A DNA stretch of 64,000 bases, taken from assembly GCF_000479045.1 (NCBI RefSeq), contig NZ_KI518171.1, forward strand, positions 42,068 through 106,067, given 5' to 3'. This document shows positions 1 through 8,795 of the stretch, piece by piece. Source of the DNA: Cetobacterium somerae ATCC BAA-474. GTDB lineage: Bacteria > Fusobacteriota > Fusobacteriia > Fusobacteriales > Fusobacteriaceae. The notes under the pieces were generated by a model, which was not told the DNA's origin, searched no databases, and saw nothing but the letters and a program-made list of their open reading frames with translations. Positions within the stretch are counted from its first letter, which is position 1. The number at the start of each line of letters is the position of its first letter. The position numbers and the translations under genes were made by a program.

Positions 1-530
1 GCTAACTCATTTGCAAAAGCTTTTGTAAGTCCTGCTACTCCGTGTTTACTTGCTGTGTATGATGGAACAAACTTTCCACCTTGGAATGATAACATTGAAG
101 CTATATTTATTATCTTTCCTCCACCTTGCTTTTTCATCTCAAATGCTGCAGTCTTACTTAAATAGTATATTGAAGATAGATTTAAGTCAATAACTTGTTG
201 CCAATCACTATTTGGTCCCTCTAAAATTGGTGATCTTTTTATTGTTCCAGCATTGTTTACTAGAATATCTATTCTTCCAAAAGCCTCTATACATTTGCTA
301 ACAGCTTCCATAGCTACTTCCTCTTTTGATAGATCTCCAGTTGCATAAGCTACCTTTCTTCCTAATGCTTCAACTTCTTTTATAACATTTTCCATATTGT
401 CATCATTATATGTGAATATAAATAGGTCTGCTCCTGCTTTTGCAAGTCCCATTGCAAGTGCGTTTCCTATTCCTACGTTTCCTCCAGTTACCATTGCAAC
501 TTTTCCATCTAAATTAAACATGTTTAACAT
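1..530 (-). CDS. kduD: 2-dehydro-3-deoxy-D-gluconate 5-dehydrogenase (short-chain dehydrogenase), 3' end beyond window
   Basis: NAD(P)-dependent short-chain dehydrogenase that interconverts 2,5-diketo-3-deoxygluconate and 2-keto-3-deoxygluconate, the step after KduI. About 176 residues are visible. The N-terminal dinucleotide motif TGGNVGIGNA lies near residue 15, the NNAG motif is present, the catalytic serine is in the NIAS stretch, and the YTASK motif (catalytic Tyr and Lys) sits close to the window edge. The start at 530 is preceded by AGGAGG; a second in-frame ATG three codons later is equally plausible. The gene follows kduI by 12 bases and is probably co-transcribed. The C-terminus is cut off by the window, not by mutation. 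Assignment to KduD rather than another SDR rests on the kduI neighbour and the close match of the motifs. Confidence 0.9.
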   Translation of the reverse strand, partial: MLNMFNLDGKVAMVTGGNVGIGNALAMGLAKAGADLFIFTYNDDNMENVIKEVEALGRKVAYATGDLSKEEVAMEAVSKCIEAFGRIDILVNNAGTIKRSPILEGPNSDWQQVIDLNLSSIYYLSKTAAFEMKKQGGGKIINIASMLSFQGGKFVPSYTASKHGVAGLTKAFANEL

Positions 531-542
531 ATTTCCTCCTAA

Positions 543-1379
543 TTATCTTAACTGATCCATAGCTATATGGTCCATATCAGTAAATGTTTGATTCTCTCCA
601 GCCATTCCCCAAATAAATGTATAGTTTTTAGTTCCTACACCTGAATGAATTGACCAAGATGGTGATATTACCGCTTGCTCATTAGCCATTACAATATGAC
701 GAGTCTCTTGAGGTTGCCCCATTAAATGGAATACTCTTGTGTTTTCATCCATATTGAAATAGAAGTAAACTTCCATTCTTCTCTCATGTGTATGAGTTGG
801 CATAGTGTTCCACATATTATTTGGGTCTAATACAGTCATTCCCATTAAAAGTTGACATGATTTACAAACTGCAGGGTGAACATATTGAAATATAGTTCTT
901 TTGTTTGAATTCTCTAAATCTCCTAAATGAACTGCATTAGCATTAGCTATATCTATCTTTACTGTAGGGTAAGCTACATGGGCAGGAGCACTGTTAACAT
1001 AGTACTTTGCTGGATTTTCTGCAGAATCAGATGCGAATGTAATCTCTTTTACTCCCATTCCTACATATAATCCATCTTTTGAAGCCATTTTATATTCAAC
1101 TCCATCAAGAATTACTTTACCTGATCCACCTATATTTATAAGTCCAAGCTCTCTTCTCTCTAAGAAAAACTCAGATCCTAACTCTTTACATCCTTCTAAT
1201 TTTACTTCAGTTTCAACTGGCATAACTCCTCCAGCTATAACTCTATCCACATGAGAATACATTAAGTTAACTTCGTCAGCAACGAAAACTGTTTCCATTA
1301 AATAGTGTTTTCTTAACTCCTCTGTTGTATAGTGCTTTGAATCCTCTGGATGATTTGCATATCTTGTATCTAATCTCAT
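543..1379 (-). CDS. kduI: 5-dehydro-4-deoxy-D-glucuronate isomerase
   Basis: Cytoplasmic isomerase converting 5-keto-4-deoxyuronate, the ring-opened unsaturated uronic acid released by GH88 enzymes, to 2,5-diketo-3-deoxygluconate. The 278-residue length is that of the family. The zinc ligands His196, His198, Glu203 (in the [13 protein letters not shown] stretch) and His245 (in WSIHSG) fall at the same numbers as in E. coli KduI. It lies between the ABC permease gene (53 bases upstream) and kduD, so the operon both imports and processes unsaturated uronides. Ribosome-binding site GGAGG sits just before the ATG. Function is secure from the conserved metal site. Confidence 0.96.
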   Translation of the reverse strand: MRLDTRYANHPEDSKHYTTEELRKHYLMETVFVADEVNLMYSHVDRVIAGGVMPVETEVKLEGCKELGSEFFLERRELGLINIGGSGKVILDGVEYKMASKDGLYVGMGVKEITFASDSAENPAKYYVNSAPAHVAYPTVKIDIANANAVHLGDLENSNKRTIFQYVHPAVCKSCQLLMGMTVLDPNNMWNTMPTHTHERRMEVYFYFNMDENTRVFHLMGQPQETRHIVMANEQAVISPSWSIHSGVGTKNYTFIWGMAGENQTFTDMDHIAMDQLR

Positions 1380-1432
1380 AGTAAAACTCCTCCTAAATAT
1401 TATGAACTTTTATTTTTAATTTTCTTTGTTAT

Positions 1433-2314
1433 TTACTCTTTTACCGCTCCTAAAGTAACTCCTTTTCTAAAGAACTTTTGGATAAACGGATATATAATCA
1501 TTATTGGAACTATTGATAAAACTATCACAGCATATATTATCGATTGTGGTGATGTTAAACTTTCAGGTGTAATAATCTGCGCTGCTTCTCCAGCCATATT
1601 CTTCTCTACTATTAACTTCTTTAAGAAAACTTGTAGTGGTACTTTAGAATCATCAGTTAATAAAACCATTGTCCAGAAATATCCATTCCATCTTGAGATA
1701 GCATAGAATAACGACACTGTTGTTAATGCTGAAGTTGATAGAGGCAGGTATATTTTTGTCATAATCTGCCACTGAGTAGCTCCATCTATTCTAGCTGATT
1801 CTTCTAGTGATTTTGGTACAGCTTCAAAGAAACTCTTTAAAATTATTACGTTAAATGTATTTACTGCAAATCCTACAATTACAGATGTATAACTATTAAT
1901 AAGACCTAAGTCTCTAAAGTTCAGATATCTCGGAATCATTCCTGGATCAAACCACATTGTCACAACAACCATTAAAGTTAGAATTTTTCTAAATTTTAAC
2001 TCTGGTTTTGATAAAACGTAAGCTCCAGTTATTGTAAAGAACATACTTACAGCAGTTCCTACAACTGTTATAAAGATACTATTTGCATAAGCTAACCATA
2101 TTCCATCTAGACTCATAGCTGCTTTAAATGATGCCATAATAATCCCTTTAGGTAGGAGATACATCTCTCCTATCTCTAAAAGGTATGGTTTTGTCACTGA
2201 TGCTGAGAATACATATATAATTGGATATATAAACATTATTCCAAATATTGCCAATAGGGAATAATTGATAAAATCAAATATTTTTTCATCTTTTGATCTT
2301 TTAATTTTACTCAT
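1433..2314 (-). CDS. ABC sugar importer permease, LplC/YtcP type (CUT1)
   Basis: Inner-membrane permease of a carbohydrate ABC importer. 293 residues with six predicted helices; the cytoplasmic EAA loop reads EESARIDGATQWQIMTKIYL, which docks the ATPase. It resembles the LplC/YtcP group, which in Firmicutes takes up oligosaccharides such as unsaturated uronic disaccharides. It follows the companion permease by 38 bases and is followed by kduI and kduD, so the likely cargo is an unsaturated glycosaminoglycan disaccharide (inference from context). No ATPase gene is present in the window; a shared MsmX/UgpC-like ATPase elsewhere would be needed. A good AGGAG site precedes the start. Confidence 0.92.
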   Translation of the reverse strand: MSKIKRSKDEKIFDFINYSLLAIFGIMFIYPIIYVFSASVTKPYLLEIGEMYLLPKGIIMASFKAAMSLDGIWLAYANSIFITVVGTAVSMFFTITGAYVLSKPELKFRKILTLMVVVTMWFDPGMIPRYLNFRDLGLINSYTSVIVGFAVNTFNVIILKSFFEAVPKSLEESARIDGATQWQIMTKIYLPLSTSALTTVSLFYAISRWNGYFWTMVLLTDDSKVPLQVFLKKLIVEKNMAGEAAQIITPESLTSPQSIIYAVIVLSIVPIMIIYPFIQKFFRKGVTLGAVKE

Positions 2315-2352
2315 AAATCTCTCCTTTCAAATTTTTTAACAGTTAATACTTT

Positions 2353-3330
2353 TTACCAAAGTCCTGATGATGTTATCTTTTTACTCCATCTATTTGCTAG
2401 GTAAACTAGGATAAATCCAATAACTGCATTGAATAATCCAACTGCTGTTGCTAAACCAAAATCTTGCATTAACATACCTGTTCTATAAACATAAGTACTT
2501 ATAACATCTGATGTTGAATATGTTGCTGGTTGATAAAGTAATAAAACTGTTTCAAACGCAACGTTTAGCATACTTCCAACTTTTAGTACTAACATTATAA
2601 CTATTGTTGGTATAATTGATGGGAAAGTTATAAATCTAAGCTGTTGAAACTTTGTAGCTCCATCTATCTTTGCTGCTTCATATAGTGATTCGTCCACTGC
2701 TGTTAAAGCTGCTAAATAGATTACTGCGTTAAATCCTGTACTTTTCCACATATTCATTCCTGTAAATATTCCTCTAAAGTATTCTGGCTTTGATAGGAAG
2801 TATATCTTTTCAAATCCAAATCTTTCTAAAATGTGGTTTATTACACCACTACTTGGAGAAAGAATATTTATAGTTATTCCAGCTGTTACAACTATTGCTA
2901 TAAAGTATGGTAAAAACGAAACTGTTTGAACGAAAGATTTAAAAAATCTATTTTTTACCTCATTTAGCATAAGAGCTAAAATTATGGCAAATGGAAACTC
3001 AAACACCAAACTATATATATTTAAAAATATTGTATTTTTTAGAGTTGTATAAAAGTATGGGCTTGTTAAAAACTCTGTAAAGTTTGCTAGTCCTACCCAT
3101 TCACTTCCTGATATTCCCCTAAATAGATTGTAATCTTTAAAAGCGATTATAAGACCATACATTGGTTTATATGCAAATATCATATACCAAAGTATAAATG
3201 GAAGAAAAATCAGATATAATGACATTTGATCTTTTACGTTTCCTCTTTTTAATCCAGTCATTATTTTTTTTATGAGACCTACTTTTTCTGATTCTACTCT
3301 TTCATCTAATTCTAAAATATTTTCTTTCAT
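2353..3330 (-). CDS. ABC sugar importer permease, LplB type (CUT1)
   Basis: Second inner-membrane permease of the same importer, 325 residues. A short cytoplasmic N-terminal tail is followed by six helices; the EAA loop contains EAAKIDGATKFQQLRFITFP. The LplB group pairs with LplC and a long extracytoplasmic binding protein, all three of which are present here in adjacent positions. It is the first gene after the promoter at 3367-3395, which carries the 35-nt element shared with two other promoters in this locus, so import and KduI/KduD are probably induced together with the lyase. The AAGGAGGG ribosome site is strong. Confidence 0.92.
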   Translation of the reverse strand: MKENILELDERVESEKVGLIKKIMTGLKRGNVKDQMSLYLIFLPFILWYMIFAYKPMYGLIIAFKDYNLFRGISGSEWVGLANFTEFLTSPYFYTTLKNTIFLNIYSLVFEFPFAIILALMLNEVKNRFFKSFVQTVSFLPYFIAIVVTAGITINILSPSSGVINHILERFGFEKIYFLSKPEYFRGIFTGMNMWKSTGFNAVIYLAALTAVDESLYEAAKIDGATKFQQLRFITFPSIIPTIVIMLVLKVGSMLNVAFETVLLLYQPATYSTSDVISTYVYRTGMLMQDFGLATAVGLFNAVIGFILVYLANRWSKKITSSGLW

Positions 3331-3366
3331 ACTAACCCTCCTTACTTATCTGCGTTTTGTAAGGTG

Positions 3367-3395
3367 ATTATAGTTTAAAATTTTTAAAGTGTAAA
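3367..3395 (-). promoter_or_regulatory. Promoter of the permease-kduI-kduD operon
   Basis: Read on the minus strand: TTTACA (3395-3390), 17 bases, TATAAT (3372-3367), about 37 bases before the permease start codon. The -35 hexamer is the end of a 35-nt element shared with the promoters at 13762 and 16477. Confidence 0.8.
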
Positions 3396-3424
3396 TCATC
3401 ATTTTAGGATATACCTTTTTCTAT
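3390..3424 (-). promoter_or_regulatory. 35-nt putative activator site, copy 1 (permease operon)
   Basis: Minus strand: begins ATAGAAAAAGGTATAT and ends GATTTACA, the last six bases being the -35 box. Compared by eye with the copies at 13785-13819 and 16500-16534, 25 of 35 positions are identical in all three and no gap is needed. Position against the -35 box fits a class II activator site. The AraC regulator encoded at 16560-18557 is the likely binder (inference). Confidence 0.65.
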
Positions 3425-3472
3425 ATATCATTTTTCTACTTTTAAATCAATAAAAGTACACTTTATTCTTTA

Positions 3473-5011
3473 TTAGTTACTCGAATTAATAAATCTATCA
3501 TATGACTTTTGATTTATATCTATCGCCTCTTTTAGCCCTATTTCATTTAGTCTATTTAGAAATTCGTCATATGTTTTATTAAAATCTACAGCTCCTAAAA
3601 TCCACTTTTGATTCATCTCTTTTACAGCCATATTAAGTTGCGAATTTATTTTCTGTATTTTTCTATTTTCCTCTTTTGTATATTTTAAAGTTGGCATAGG
3701 ATCTACAATATACCCATTTTGCATATACATCTCTGCCCATTCTGATGCTTTTGGATTTCCCCAAGCCTTTTCATACTCATAATCTTGTAGAGCACCTATT
3801 CTAAATTGTATCCCTTTATCTCTTAAAACCTGTAGAGGTGTCTTTCCATCTGCCTTCATAACTGTATCTGTAAATTTCTTTTTACCATTTTCCTCTTTAA
3901 CAAACGTATCATTTTCTATACCCCAGTTTGACAACTCATACCCTTTTTCAGAGAACCAGTAATCAAAATATTTTATGGCTGCAACAGGATCTTTACATGT
4001 AGCACTTATTCCCCAACCACCTAAATAAGTTGTTCTAGCATCTGGAGCATAACTTTTCCCTTTATATTCTGGCGGTGCTATTGCAACAAATTCAAAATCT
4101 TTCACTTTATCCTTTAACTCTTTATCCTCATTATATGAAGCTGTACTGGCAAACCAATCAAAAGTTACTCCTCCTAAATCATTTCTAAGCATATAGTCTC
4201 TTGCTTGGAAACCTCTTGTGAATATTTCAGGATCTATTAACCCCTCTTTATACCATTTTATAACTTGAGGCATAGCTTCTTTAAATCTCTCTGTTGTTGG
4301 ACCAAATTTTACTTTTCCATTTTCATCTACATAAAATCCTATCTCTGCTCCAAACATTCCAACTAACTCTTTATCAGCAAACTCCACTGATCTTTCAAAG
4401 TATGGAATCTCATCAGCTTTTCCATTTCCATTTGGATCTTTTGTTTTAAAAGCTACCATAACCTCATATAGTTCATCCATTGTCTTTGGAGTTTTTAATC
4501 CTAACTTATCTAACCAATCCTTTCTTATAAATACTCCTTGAGCTGCTCTCATGTTGTACCAATCATAATAATCTGGAATAAAATAGATATTTCCATCTGC
4601 TGCTACAGCATCCATCTTATATCTTGGATATTTCTCAAAAAATGCTTTTATATTTGGAGCATGTTTATTTATCAAATCATTTAATGGCACTATTCCTCCA
4701 TCCATTCCTAAACTTTCTAATTTTTCAGGATAAGCTAAAGAGATAATATCTGGAAGATTTCCAGATGAAACAGCTAAATTAAAAGCTTGTATCTCATCTG
4801 TTAAATTTTTAGAACTATAACTTTTTAATTTCACATTTGTATCCTTAAACGCCTCTTGGAAAACCGTCCAATTTTCATCATATGTCTTTCCATTTTGAAT
4901 AGCTAAAATGCTTAATTCCAAAGGTTTTTCAGAGATCTTATGCTCATTTGCTAAAACTCCTCTTTGTAAAAGTCCCCCAACTAATAGTAATAACCCGATT
5001 TTTTTATTCAT
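3473..5011 (-). CDS. Extracytoplasmic solute-binding protein of the uronide ABC importer
   Basis: 512-residue binding protein of the large LipO/YtcQ group that serves LplB/LplC-type permeases. It has a hydrophobic signal peptide (GLLLLVGGLL) with probable cleavage after VLA near residue 21. There is no lipobox cysteine, so unlike most Firmicute relatives it should be a soluble periplasmic protein, as expected in a diderm. The start at 5011 is chosen over an ATG four codons upstream because GGAGG lies five bases before it and the upstream ATG has no ribosome site. It is preceded by the sulfatase gene (13 bases) and followed by the permeases, which have their own promoter. Confidence 0.9.
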   Translation of the reverse strand: MNKKIGLLLLVGGLLQRGVLANEHKISEKPLELSILAIQNGKTYDENWTVFQEAFKDTNVKLKSYSSKNLTDEIQAFNLAVSSGNLPDIISLAYPEKLESLGMDGGIVPLNDLINKHAPNIKAFFEKYPRYKMDAVAADGNIYFIPDYYDWYNMRAAQGVFIRKDWLDKLGLKTPKTMDELYEVMVAFKTKDPNGNGKADEIPYFERSVEFADKELVGMFGAEIGFYVDENGKVKFGPTTERFKEAMPQVIKWYKEGLIDPEIFTRGFQARDYMLRNDLGGVTFDWFASTASYNEDKELKDKVKDFEFVAIAPPEYKGKSYAPDARTTYLGGWGISATCKDPVAAIKYFDYWFSEKGYELSNWGIENDTFVKEENGKKKFTDTVMKADGKTPLQVLRDKGIQFRIGALQDYEYEKAWGNPKASEWAEMYMQNGYIVDPMPTLKYTKEENRKIQKINSQLNMAVKEMNQKWILGAVDFNKTYDEFLNRLNEIGLKEAIDINQKSYDRFINSSN

Positions 5012-5024
5012 GACACCCTCCATT

Positions 5025-6398
5025 TTATATAATATTTATCCAATCATTTTGCTCTTTTAAAAATAGAGACAATTGATTTTTTAAATTTTTCTTTACCTCT
5101 TTATACTCTATATTATCAACCTCATTTTTCATCTCTAAAGGATCCTTTTTCAAATAAAATAACTCTTCTAAATCTCTAGGATCATATATGTATTTAAACT
5201 CCTTATCTACTACTGATCTTCTTATATCACCAATAGCCACTTGATTTCCTGAATATTGACTGTAAGCATATCTATGCTTTTTTTGAACCTCACTATTTAA
5301 GATATTTTCTCCAACAAAGATCTCTTTACTTTCTAAATTTAAATTCTCTAATACAGTTGGAAGTATATCTAGATGACTGACTACTGTTTCTATCTTTATC
5401 CCATTTTTCTCTGGCATTTTTATTATTAAAGGAACATTTATACTTTGCTCATACATCTCCATTTTCTGAAACATCTTATGTTGACCTAGATGATCCCCAT
5501 GATCAGCAGTAAATACAAACATTGTATTTTCATACTCACCTTTCTCCTTTAACTTTTGAATTATCTCCCCTATTAATTCATCTGCATAATTGGTTAATCC
5601 TAAATATGCTCTCCAAACATCTTTCCAATGCTCTAAATCTTTCTCTTCAGCTAGTTGTGCTGCTATCCCCTCTCTTCTTTTAGGTGGTTCACCTTCACAT
5701 ATTTCATTTATATTTTCAGGAAGTTCTGGGTCTGGGAATCTATCCATAAGTTCTTTTAGTACTCTAAAAGGTGGATGAGGAGCCCATATATTTATAAACA
5801 TCCCTATAGGATTTTCAAAAGTTTCACTTTCTAAATAATTAAGGGCGTTATCAATATAAAACCTATCTCTAAATAGATTTTCAGATTTTTCAAAAAGTGA
5901 AACTCTAGAACCTGTATACTGTCTATCTTCATATATATCTCCATGTCTTTCACTAACTTTAACTCTATCTTCAACGACTCCAAATAGTGGGATATTCTCT
6001 CTTTTACATATTTTTTCATAGTCATCATCTGTTAAAAATTTTTTAAATTTAACTCTATCTTCTAAAGATGGTTTTAAAGTTATATGTTGCATTCCAAAAT
6101 GACTTACATCATATCCACTTTCAAATAGATACTCGTGAATTGTTTTACTGTTTCTTGTTATTTCTGGTATGTTTTTTAAATCATTTATTACCACACTATT
6201 TTTAGTTGGAAATCTTCCTGTTGCTAGTGCAGTTCTAGCAGGAACACATAGTGGACATGTTGTGTAAGCTCTTTTAAAATCAAAACCTTCTGAAGCTAAT
6301 CTATTTAAATTTGGAGTTACCTCTTTACCATTTTGTATCATCCCAATAGTATCTGCTCTTTGATGATCTGTTGTTATAAAAACTAAATTTTTCTTCAC
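5025..6398 (-). CDS. Type I (formylglycine) sulfatase, probably cytoplasmic, acting on glycosaminoglycan saccharides
   Basis: Arylsulfatase-superfamily enzyme, 457 residues. The signature C-x-P-x-R is CVPAR at residues 51-55 followed by TALATGR, so Cys51 should be converted to formylglycine. The metal-binding ITTDHQRAD lies at residues 8-16 and a second acidic motif, FTADHGDHLGQH, lies later in the protein. There is no signal peptide, which places the enzyme in the cytoplasm and suggests that sulfated disaccharides are imported before desulfation. The start is a GTG at 6398 with AGGAGG eight bases upstream; a GTG three codons earlier overlaps that ribosome site. Which sulfate position is removed cannot be read from sequence. 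No maturase (anSME or FGE) is in the window. Confidence 0.88.
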   Translation of the reverse strand: MKKNLVFITTDHQRADTIGMIQNGKEVTPNLNRLASEGFDFKRAYTTCPLCVPARTALATGRFPTKNSVVINDLKNIPEITRNSKTIHEYLFESGYDVSHFGMQHITLKPSLEDRVKFKKFLTDDDYEKICKRENIPLFGVVEDRVKVSERHGDIYEDRQYTGSRVSLFEKSENLFRDRFYIDNALNYLESETFENPIGMFINIWAPHPPFRVLKELMDRFPDPELPENINEICEGEPPKRREGIAAQLAEEKDLEHWKDVWRAYLGLTNYADELIGEIIQKLKEKGEYENTMFVFTADHGDHLGQHKMFQKMEMYEQSINVPLIIKMPEKNGIKIETVVSHLDILPTVLENLNLESKEIFVGENILNSEVQKKHRYAYSQYSGNQVAIGDIRRSVVDKEFKYIYDPRDLEELFYLKKDPLEMKNEVDNIEYKEVKKNLKNQLSLFLKEQNDWINII

Positions 6399-6422
6399 TA
6401 AAAACACCTCCTCTTAATTTTT

Positions 6423-6474
6423 AAAAACCTTCTAAATTTCCATGACATAAACTCATTTATTTAGAAGGTTTTTT
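6423..6474 (-). terminator. Rho-independent terminator after the secreted PL8 gene
   Basis: Perfect 15-bp arms, 6423-6437 and 6460-6474 (AACCTTCTAAAT core), around a 22-base loop, with a T-run on the minus strand. No room for a promoter exists between it and the sulfatase start, so transcription of the sulfatase probably relies on read-through. Confidence 0.75.
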
Positions 6475-6484
6475 ATTAATTATT

Positions 6485-8779
6485 TTATTTTTTTAGTTGT
6501 ATATATTTTGTTTCACCACTTCTAATATTATCTATTTTTAAAATAGTTTTATTTTTTTCTGTTCTTATTTTTAAATTTTTATCAGTAGTTTCAACTAGTT
6601 TATAAGCACCATCTATCTCTAAAACAGACATTACATTTGAAAGTTGAGTTGGATCACTTACCCAAAGCTCCAATGTATTACCTTTTTCTAAAGCTAATAA
6701 CGACAGTGTACTAAAACTCTTATATTTATCAACTTTATGTTGATTATCTTGCCAAAAGTTTATTCCAATATAATCTTTAATCTTTATTCCATGAGCTTTA
6801 TCATTTTGAGATAATACTACAATATCATTTTTAGATATTTCGTCTAAACCTACACTGTACAAATAACCTGCATTTTTAGGATTTTTACCATGATTTATAT
6901 AAGTTGTTATATATTCAACTTCTATTGGAGCGTCACTTTTTCCACCTATATTTTTCCAATTTCCTACTCTAGACTCTTTTTTTGTTACTACCTCTTCATC
7001 TGATAATACTGTATATTTAAAGCTTTCACCATCTGTAATTCTGCTATCAATAGTAGTGTGTATTTCACCATCTGAACTGTTAATATTAGATCCCATTGCA
7101 AACATTGTATTATCTATTAAAAACCATGATTTTTTACCTGAAGTTTGATTATTCCATGAAAGAAAATCCATAGCTGCTAAAGTTACCTCACCTGTTGTCA
7201 CTCCTCCTACAAAAGATTTAGGACTCATCTTAACTTTATGTCTTCTCTCTCCAGATCCATCTCTTCTTTCATTTATACTAGCTGTTACTCCTGGAAGGTG
7301 ATACATATCAACTGTTGGCCAAAACTCTTTAGATTTATCTGAATTTTCACCATAGATATATGTAACTCCATCTCCTGTGTACCATCCCTTTTTATTTTCT
7401 CCATTCATTGTTTCATAATTTCCAATTCTAGATGAATACATTCCTATAACAAACTTTATATTTTTTGGTCCCAAATGAACTACTCTATCCATTCCCCAAA
7501 AAACTTTACTTTTTGGTTCACTTATTTTTTCATACTTCTCATTTATTTCTATATCTTTCATTATCTCTTTTAACTTTAAATTGTATATTTTTTCAGTTGT
7601 CTTATAAGATATATTTTCATCTAAAGCTTTCTTTACAAGTTTTCTTATCTTAGTTTTATATGGTTCAGGAGCTCCCTCTGATATCATAGCTACTGATGTT
7701 ACAATTCCTCTACCTCTTTCAAGTTCATTGCTTCCATCTCTTGAAATCGATCTTCCACTAACTGCATCTGTAACTCCACCATTTATAAGTAAAAATGAAT
7801 ATCCATCAATTATAGAATCATATATATTGTTTAATCTCTCATCTTTCATTTCATATTGTGTACCTGATGTAAGGTATAAAATTGAACCTAATCCATTAAA
7901 CAATACTGAAGCATATGTTCCATTATAAGCGATGTTTCCATGTTGTACAAAAGATGAATCTTTATAAAATCCATCTCCTGTAGTAACATACTCTCCAACA
8001 TCTGCAACTGCTGAAACCCCATCTAAAACTTGCTCTTTATCTTCCATTAAAAATCCACGTGTAAAAGATATTATTGATGTATCCATTCTATTTCCACCTG
8101 TTGAGACTCTTAACTCTGGTGATGATGAGTATTTTGCAGATGGACTATATCCTGAATATTTTGCATAAGGTTGAAAATACTGGGATGCTTTTAAATATTT
8201 CATTCTATTTTCTACTGGAATTTCATCATACATAATTGCCACTATTTCATTTATATTTTTTGGTATTCCAAGCTCCCATTGCCACCAGTTTCCATACTCT
8301 GGAGCTCCTTCATAATATGCATTTCTATGAAGCCACTCTAAAGAATCCAAAATTTCTTTTTTAATTTTCTCGTCTTTGTAGAAGTCTGTTCCTGGAACTA
8401 CATAAGCTTTACTTAAGTTTTTTAATCTTTCATAAGTTGTTTGAATTTGAACTCCACTTTTCATATCCTCTAAATCTGAGTATATTGACATTCTTGCTTC
8501 ATTATAATTGTAGTTTTCTAAATTCTTTTTTCCCATGTTATTCAAAGTATTAATTGTATCTTTTTTTACTTTTGGACTTTCTAATTCTAAACTCTCTTTC
8601 CCTGTTAAAAACTCTGCCCATTTTAATCTCATATTTTTAAAATCTTCTTTTTCACTTTGAGATACACTTGATACATTTGCAACTATTTCTTTATTTGAAT
8701 TTTCTTTAATTATCTTCTTTTCATTTGCTTCAACTATACAAACAGATAGAAGTAGCATTAACATTATCTTCTTTTTCAA
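6485..8779 (-). CDS. Secreted polysaccharide lyase family 8 (hyaluronate/chondroitin lyase)
   Basis: Endo- or exo-acting lyase that cleaves glycosaminoglycan chains by beta-elimination and leaves an unsaturated uronic acid at the new end. 764 residues: signal peptide (MKKKIMLMLLLSVCIVEA), an alpha/alpha domain to about residue 390, then beta-sandwich domains. The catalytic set of PL8 is intact: Asn230 (TGGNRMD), His280 (FVQHGN), Tyr289, Arg343 and Arg347; spacings of 50, 9, 54 and 4 match the pneumococcal hyaluronate lyase set. The NWWQWELG patch (164-171) forms part of the aromatic cleft. The gene follows the double-barrel autotransporter by 16 bases, so the two are co-transcribed. Choice between hyaluronan and chondroitin is not decidable here; the linked sulfatase favours sulfated chains. 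Confidence 0.93.
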   Translation of the reverse strand: MKKKIMLMLLLSVCIVEANEKKIIKENSNKEIVANVSSVSQSEKEDFKNMRLKWAEFLTGKESLELESPKVKKDTINTLNNMGKKNLENYNYNEARMSIYSDLEDMKSGVQIQTTYERLKNLSKAYVVPGTDFYKDEKIKKEILDSLEWLHRNAYYEGAPEYGNWWQWELGIPKNINEIVAIMYDEIPVENRMKYLKASQYFQPYAKYSGYSPSAKYSSSPELRVSTGGNRMDTSIISFTRGFLMEDKEQVLDGVSAVADVGEYVTTGDGFYKDSSFVQHGNIAYNGTYASVLFNGLGSILYLTSGTQYEMKDERLNNIYDSIIDGYSFLLINGGVTDAVSGRSISRDGSNELERGRGIVTSVAMISEGAPEPYKTKIRKLVKKALDENISYKTTEKIYNLKLKEIMKDIEINEKYEKISEPKSKVFWGMDRVVHLGPKNIKFVIGMYSSRIGNYETMNGENKKGWYTGDGVTYIYGENSDKSKEFWPTVDMYHLPGVTASINERRDGSGERRHKVKMSPKSFVGGVTTGEVTLAAMDFLSWNNQTSGKKSWFLIDNTMFAMGSNINSSDGEIHTTIDSRITDGESFKYTVLSDEEVVTKKESRVGNWKNIGGKSDAPIEVEYITTYINHGKNPKNAGYLYSVGLDEISKNDIVVLSQNDKAHGIKIKDYIGINFWQDNQHKVDKYKSFSTLSLLALEKGNTLELWVSDPTQLSNVMSVLEIDGAYKLVETTDKNLKIRTEKNKTILKIDNIRSGETKYIQLKK

Positions 8780-8795
8780 TGTTCTCCCCCTTTAA

